Shown here piece after piece: positions 59,610 through 64,000 of a DNA stretch of 64,000 nucleotides; position 1 is the first letter of the stretch; every line of letters begins with the position of its first letter. Made by a program: the position numbers and the translations under genes. Under the pieces are notes generated by a model. The model had not been told where the DNA came from and made no database searches. It worked only from the letters and a program-made list of their open reading frames with translations. Source of the DNA: Suillus spraguei (Eukaryota; Basidiomycota; Agaricomycetes; Boletales; Suillaceae). The DNA lies in assembly GCA_016800925.1 (NCBI GenBank), contig JABCPU010000175.1, positions 1 to 64,000 on the forward strand, in the 5' to 3' direction.

Positions 59610-61280
59610 ACCGCCTTGCCGCAGAGTTTAGTAGCATGCAGTTGTTGCGCTTGTTCGTAGTATGTAACTATCAAGTGAGGGTGACAAAATGTCATCATAC
59701 CTATCGTGCATTCATACGATGACGTTAGAATGCAGCTTCTCTTAATGCTGAGGAAGGATGATACGTTGGACAGTGGAATGGAGACCACTCGGAGACGTCG
59801 GGATAGGTTCGAGCGCTCAATGCGTCGGCCAAACTTCATCAGGGGACAGCGTCTCAAATTCGATAGGGATTCATGCCGCGGCTTCTACACACATCGCAAG
59901 GAGCGTCAAAAATGATATCATTGTACTACTAGAATTGTGCAAGCGAGCAGTAATCAACCACGAAGTCCTCTGACGTATCAGGTTGTGGTGCATGAACCTG
60001 AGCGACACCAGCTTATGATCTAGAAACAATGCCACGAGTTTGTCGTTGCGCCTAGAAGTGCCTGACAGGATGATGTAATAACAGACAGCCCAGTGGAACT
60101 TGCCAACCAGACCTGTCCCCCACACTTTGGCGCGGAGTCTGCGCAAGGTTAACACAGACCGGCCATTTCCTATATGTCCTGGATGGGTATATCGCAGACA
60201 CTGGACGTGATGACGCCTGTTCCAAAAGGTCTGATAGCCGTTTGTTCTTGATCACCATCCTTTGAAATAACGTTTTATAACTATAGATAAACCTGCACCA
60301 CTCGATTCTATGTTCAGAGACTCGGACGCCTTATGTTCTCCACCTCCATTGGACCGTTCTCCACTTTTTGATTTGCTTTCTACTACCGCTCACGCATGTG
60401 TCACATGAGTTCGTTTACCCTCTTTCTGCTGGCAGGAAACATTGAAAGATTAAGATGGAGTGCCGGAGTTGACCTCATGGCTGTCCACGCCGGTGTGTAG
60501 GACATTGGGTTCGTCGCTATTCTGTGATGGCACGGCTTCTAGCTGTCTTGAAATGGTGACGGTGCAGCTTTGCGATATCTGTTAGATGACTGCCGCTAAG
60601 GTATTATCCATGCTCTCGCAACATTCTAGGTCTCCTGACGCCTACATTGCAGAGTATCTATGACCCATCGCTGGCTATGTTTCCAGCACAGGAGTGCAGG
60701 TCACTTCCTCACTCCCAACCCTCGCTGCACCCTCAGTCTGCGTCCCATCAAGTTCCGCTGGCTCCGCCCACCGCAGTGCGTCTTCGATTGGAATGAAAGA
60801 GGAAGATATAGAGGTTGGGGAGCAAGTACATGTCCACTACATCGGAGGCCAACAGAACCTGAAGAATTCTTGAATGCTCTAGTCGGCAAGAAGATAAATG
60901 TTGGTATTCCTGCGCGTTCATGTGGCTTGCGCTTCATTGATTGGCGTACTCGCTCGCTGGACTCCGACAACCGCCCACACCTGTGCAACACGAGTTCGTT
61001 CGCACTCCTTTTACTGGCAGGAAATATTCAAAGAAGGACTTAGATGTTGTGGCTGGTGTCACTTCTTCTACGTCATGGGTACGTGGCGCGCATCATAGCT
61101 GAACGGCGGGTATGAACTGAGTATTGCGTTAAGAATCGAAAGCCGCTGAGGTAATCTCAAGAACGTAGTACCCGTGCCCGCCAAAACTGCCAGATCAGCA
61201 TTTGGCCAAATACTTGTCGCGCCATTACGATGATTGTAACGATCACGTGCCGCGTTTGAATCCAAACTGAACATAGTCTT
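59610..61280. other. Intergenic sequence of the right arm with short repeats
   Basis: Mirror of 12341-14011. Contains the unit also found outside both arms (59861-60181 here), and two about 70-base segments sharing gagttcgtt...ctggcaggaaa cores (60388-60456 and 60973-61044). A 127-codon frame at 60660-61043 has no known features and is not called as a gene. Confidence 0.5.
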
Positions 61281-61374
61281 CGGAAAATTCTGGATCTACT
61301 AGGATAATCACTATTGGCTAGATAGAAGCTGTTTTGTTATTGGTTCACCTGGAACGCTGAGCTTTGTTGGCGCT

Positions 61375-61833
61375 ATGGGGCGCATGATAAGCATTCTCAT
61401 GGCCTTTTTCAGGACGGTTGACAACGGAATCAAACTTTCCTCCCTATTGTCCATCCCCGACGTCAGCGATGTTCATACCATGAACAAAATCACCTCTGAC
61501 GAACTCAATCGTCTGGTCACGCATGAGGATGCACCAGAGGCATCACAACCGTTAGGACACTTGCTGTCTCACATTTTCAAGTCCTTCAAAATCCCTCTCC
61601 CTGGTGCATCGGCACTCCAAATTCCTCTTAGAAAAATTATTTATCCCAATGAACGCGTCAGATCGCAATACCACGGCTCATCGCCAGATACTATGGTGCC
61701 ACTGTACGACACTGAAACGAGCACTTGGAACTGGAATCTTCCAGTTAACTCTCCTGGAGACACCGACTCGGACTCCGAAAATGCTGGTAGTACTAGGGGT
61801 GCTCTAGTGAGTCCGGACCCAGAGGCTCAGTGA
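61375..61833 (+). pseudogene. Truncated FunK1 5' end, right-arm copy
   Basis: Mirror of 11788-12246 and near-identical to the first 145 codons of the FunK1 gene at 23204. After PEA it leaves the FunK1 sequence and meets TGA at 61831-61833, only 22 bases before the DUF6532-like start. No kinase motifs are present. Confidence 0.7.
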
Positions 61834-61855
61834 CATACCTTCCCGTGCAGTAGCA

Positions 61856-63030
61856 ATGGCAGCCCACGGCCAGGCAGCTTATGGTAGCCACGAGGTACTT
61901 CCTCAAGTCGGTGTCGCTAGCAGCGATGTGCATCCACGCTCGTCGGTTGCATGGCTTGACGACTCGCTGCCACAATCGAAGCGTTACACGCCTTATAAAA
62001 TCCCTGACAGACTTACTGCTAATAGGAACCGCAGCCGTCGTCTCACACATGATGATGATGATGACGATGGGATGGGACAACACGCCGGTCCATCACGTCA
62101 TAACTCGACAGCACATGTCCCACCTCAAGAATCGTTGAAACCATCACTTCCCATTAGCACAGTCGTGGTGCCATCGGGTGCGATCGGCGTCATATCATCG
62201 TCTTCACCTATTGGAAATTTTGGCCTGGAAGACTTGAAAAAAGTCAAACAGGACACCAAAGAACTGTTGAAACGATCAATGTTTGATCATTCGTTTTGCT
62301 TTCCACTGAAGCCAGAAAGACAGAAGCGTCGAACACTCTGGCTACCACGGTCGCTAAATATAATAGCGGTATGTCTCACAGAATTCGTTTTAACCGACAG
62401 CTCAAATCGAAAACAGTTGAACTTACTGAATGGTCCAAGGGGGAAGAAGCTTCGAAAAAATGTCGCCACAATCGCAAACAGCATGAAGACTATGATGGAA
62501 AACATAAAGGATATTGTTCGCATCGCTGTTTTATGCTATTACAATCTTCATGAGGCCTTAGCCACGCAGCCCAAGGCAGTGGTAGCGAATATCGTTCAAG
62601 ACCTTTTGGCAAATGATACATTCCTCAACGGTCTCATCAATGTGAGTCGTTCCCTCTCTTGTTCTATTCTAACTTGAACTTGAACACTCATGACTTAACG
62701 GATCAGGTGGGAGGACAAGACGTCGATGTGATCTTTGGGAACATCGCCGTGCGACACTTTGTCAGGCACGTCCTGTTCAACCATCTCAATTACCAGCAAT
62801 ATATCGACGCCACCCGAAACCTCAAGCGGTTGTTTAGTCTCGTTGGCACGTTTTTTGAGTGGGCGCTTCAAGAATTATTCACTGGTGTTTTTTTAGCGAG
62901 CAAATTTGATTTGACTTCGGCCAGGACTACATATGAGGAGAAGCTGGCTAAGACGTACGAACAATTCACAAGTGACGTACGTGACGCCCTGATCACGGAT
63001 ATCTATACTGTAGGGGGGCAACCAGTTTAA
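61856..63030 (+). CDS. DUF6532-like protein, right-arm copy (frameshifted end)
   Basis: Exon 1 is 61856-62641 and exon 2 is 62707-63030, joined by a 65-base GTGAGT...CAG intron in phase 0. Conserved parts are as in the left-arm copy (LEDLKKVKQDTKELLKRSMF, FLNGLIN, FFEWALQELFTGVF). The run of six G near 63017 (five in the left arm) shifts the frame, ending the protein at GGQPV, about 25 residues early. The last residues are outside the conserved domain, so function may be kept. One residue differs earlier (DLTSARTT versus DLTPARTT). Confidence 0.55.
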
Positions 63031-63102
63031 AAGGGGAGTGTCGCGAGGGTTTTGTCGATGTGAACTTGTCTATACCTTGTACACAACGTACGTACTAGTG
63101 TC

Positions 63103-63644
63103 ACGTTGACTGGCATATATAAGGAGGTATTTTTCTGTAGGAGTACACTATGCGTTTGTCAGCGGGTTCACTGTAAAACCTGAGTTGGTATTACTTCGCA
63201 GAACGTGTCCGAGACTTGCGTGCAACTCAACACAGGTCTGGGTTTGGTTGGCAAGTTCCACTGGGCTGTCTGTTATTACATCATCCTGTCAGGCACTTCT
63301 AGGCGCAACGACAACCTCGTGGCATTGTTTTGTCGGACATTTCTAGGGACCATTGCAAGGCCTCGTAATACATTTTAAGGACCGATTTTCACACGATGTA
63401 TTTTAAGGCTTTGAAATGATGGAGATAATCTTAGATGGCGCCTTACAGCTCTTTGCATAAAGGATGGCACTGGCGTGAATTTTTCGTTCAATTAGGAAAT
63501 GTTAGACTTAGTGAAATTTTGCTCGTTATACACTCATATCCCCTGTAATTTATTATCATTATGCCGTATATAACTATTCCTGCCTCCAAAAAACACAAGA
63601 GCCTGCTAGTGCATGACAGCCTTGACCTTGATTCCAATGGGTCT
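63103..63644. other. Sequence beyond the right arm, no gene
   Basis: No ORF of note. Bases about 63225-63335 match the arm-internal unit (see next entry). The rest is AT-rich. Confidence 0.4.
63225..63335 (+). repeat. Copy of an arm-internal segment outside the right arm
   Basis: The stretch ggcaagttccactgggctgt and its continuation to tcgtggcattgttt match about 13505-13605 of the left arm in the same orientation (and the inverse of 60015-60115). It is the first half of the unit whose second half lies outside the left arm (9930-10290). Confidence 0.7.
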
Positions 63645-64000
63645 TAGTGCTGCCGAAGTCCGGTTCGGTCGGGTTCATCACCTCATATTTGCAAACCCTG
63701 AACTTGACCAGTGGTCAGGTTCAGGCAAGATGGCCGAACCTCGAACTGGACACCTTCGAACACGTTCGCAAGAGTTTGGTCCAGGTTCAGAACAGGTTCG
63801 AACCCTTGAACCATTGTTTCAATTACTAGAAAATGACAACATCATCAGGAAATTCACACATTCCTTAACATGCTTAATCAGCTTAACTCACTTATCTCAA
63901 AACTTGTTTGCTCTCTCTCACATCATTCACCTGGCATATCTTATATTTTTTGAGTGCGAAATACAATAAAACATGTATATTAATATATCGCAACTTTTTT
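63645..64000 (+). mobile_element. End of another hAT-type element, running out of the window
   Basis: It begins TAGTGCTGCCGAAGTCCGGT and continues with gaacc/ggttc-rich sequence to about 63830, resembling the right end (44330-44511) of the hAT in reverse complement. The remaining bases to 64000 are AT-rich with no coding signal. The partner end is not in the window. Confidence 0.6.

Larger units (their letters stand above)
50698..63102. repeat. Right arm of the 12.4-kb inverted repeat
   Basis: Reverse-complement partner of 10520-22923. The arm edges are sharp: ttacactctcc starts at 50698, and matching ends at gtactagtgtc (63102). The single length difference is one extra G in the run near 63017. 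Genes are on the plus strand, all pointing away from the spacer. Confidence 0.97.

Noticed and set aside
1..64000. Telomeric repeat arrays, tRNA or rRNA genes, CRISPR
   Set aside because: No tandem TTAGGG-type arrays, cloverleaf-like A/B boxes or spaced direct repeats were seen; the subtelomere idea rests only on the helicase type and the duplication.

Overview
The window looks like nuclear DNA of an agaricomycete (mushroom-forming basidiomycete). This rests on a FunK1-type fungal protein kinase, genes that match (from memory) the agaricomycete families DUF6698 and DUF6532, short GT-AG introns of about 45-65 bases, chromodomain Ty3/gypsy retrotransposons, and traces of agaricomycete DIRS-like and hAT elements. 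There are no bacterial operons, no rRNA or tRNA genes that I can see, and no CRISPR array.

Layout. Positions 1-10519 are a graveyard of old transposable elements: a 5'-truncated gypsy copy (745-4335), a fragment of a second gypsy family, decayed lineage-specific genes, and a textbook solo LTR (7221-7685). Positions 10520-22923 and 50698-63102 are two arms of a 12.4 kb inverted repeat. Mirrored coordinates sum to 73621 along almost the whole length, and only one single-base indel and two substitutions were noticed, all near the arm ends. Each arm carries, reading from the spacer outwards, a DUF6698-like gene, a multi-exon RecQ-like helicase of the telomere-linked helicase type (about 6.4 kb), a truncated FunK1 5' end, and a DUF6532-like gene.

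The spacer (22924-50697) begins with an apparently intact two-exon FunK1 kinase (23204-25928) and a TIR element carrying a Ulp1-protease-like N-terminal ORF (26057-27262). It continues with a DIRS-like element that has been broken twice. A head-to-tail pair of gypsy elements sharing one LTR (27800-42268, duplicated target GTGAG) and a hAT element (42863-44511, duplicated target AGCCTTCA) both sit in its gag-like ORF. Removing both insertions brings the reading frame back together. Beyond it lie a gypsy solo LTR (45652-46125), an intron-containing pseudogene fragment of exportin-1/CRM1 (47231-49123) and a small spliced ORF.

How the parts relate. The transposable elements in the spacer are heavily decayed, and many of their stop codons are CGA-to-TGA changes, which points to CpG methylation-type mutation. 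The helicase arms are CpG-rich, open and nearly identical. The simplest reading is a young or gene-converted palindromic duplication of subtelomere-type sequence around an old, silenced transposon nest. The gypsy family has two notable traits: an LTR/primer-site match that implies Tf1-like self-priming, and an extra zinc-knuckle ORF between the chromodomain and the 3' LTR. All family names are given from sequence pattern and memory; no database was searched.
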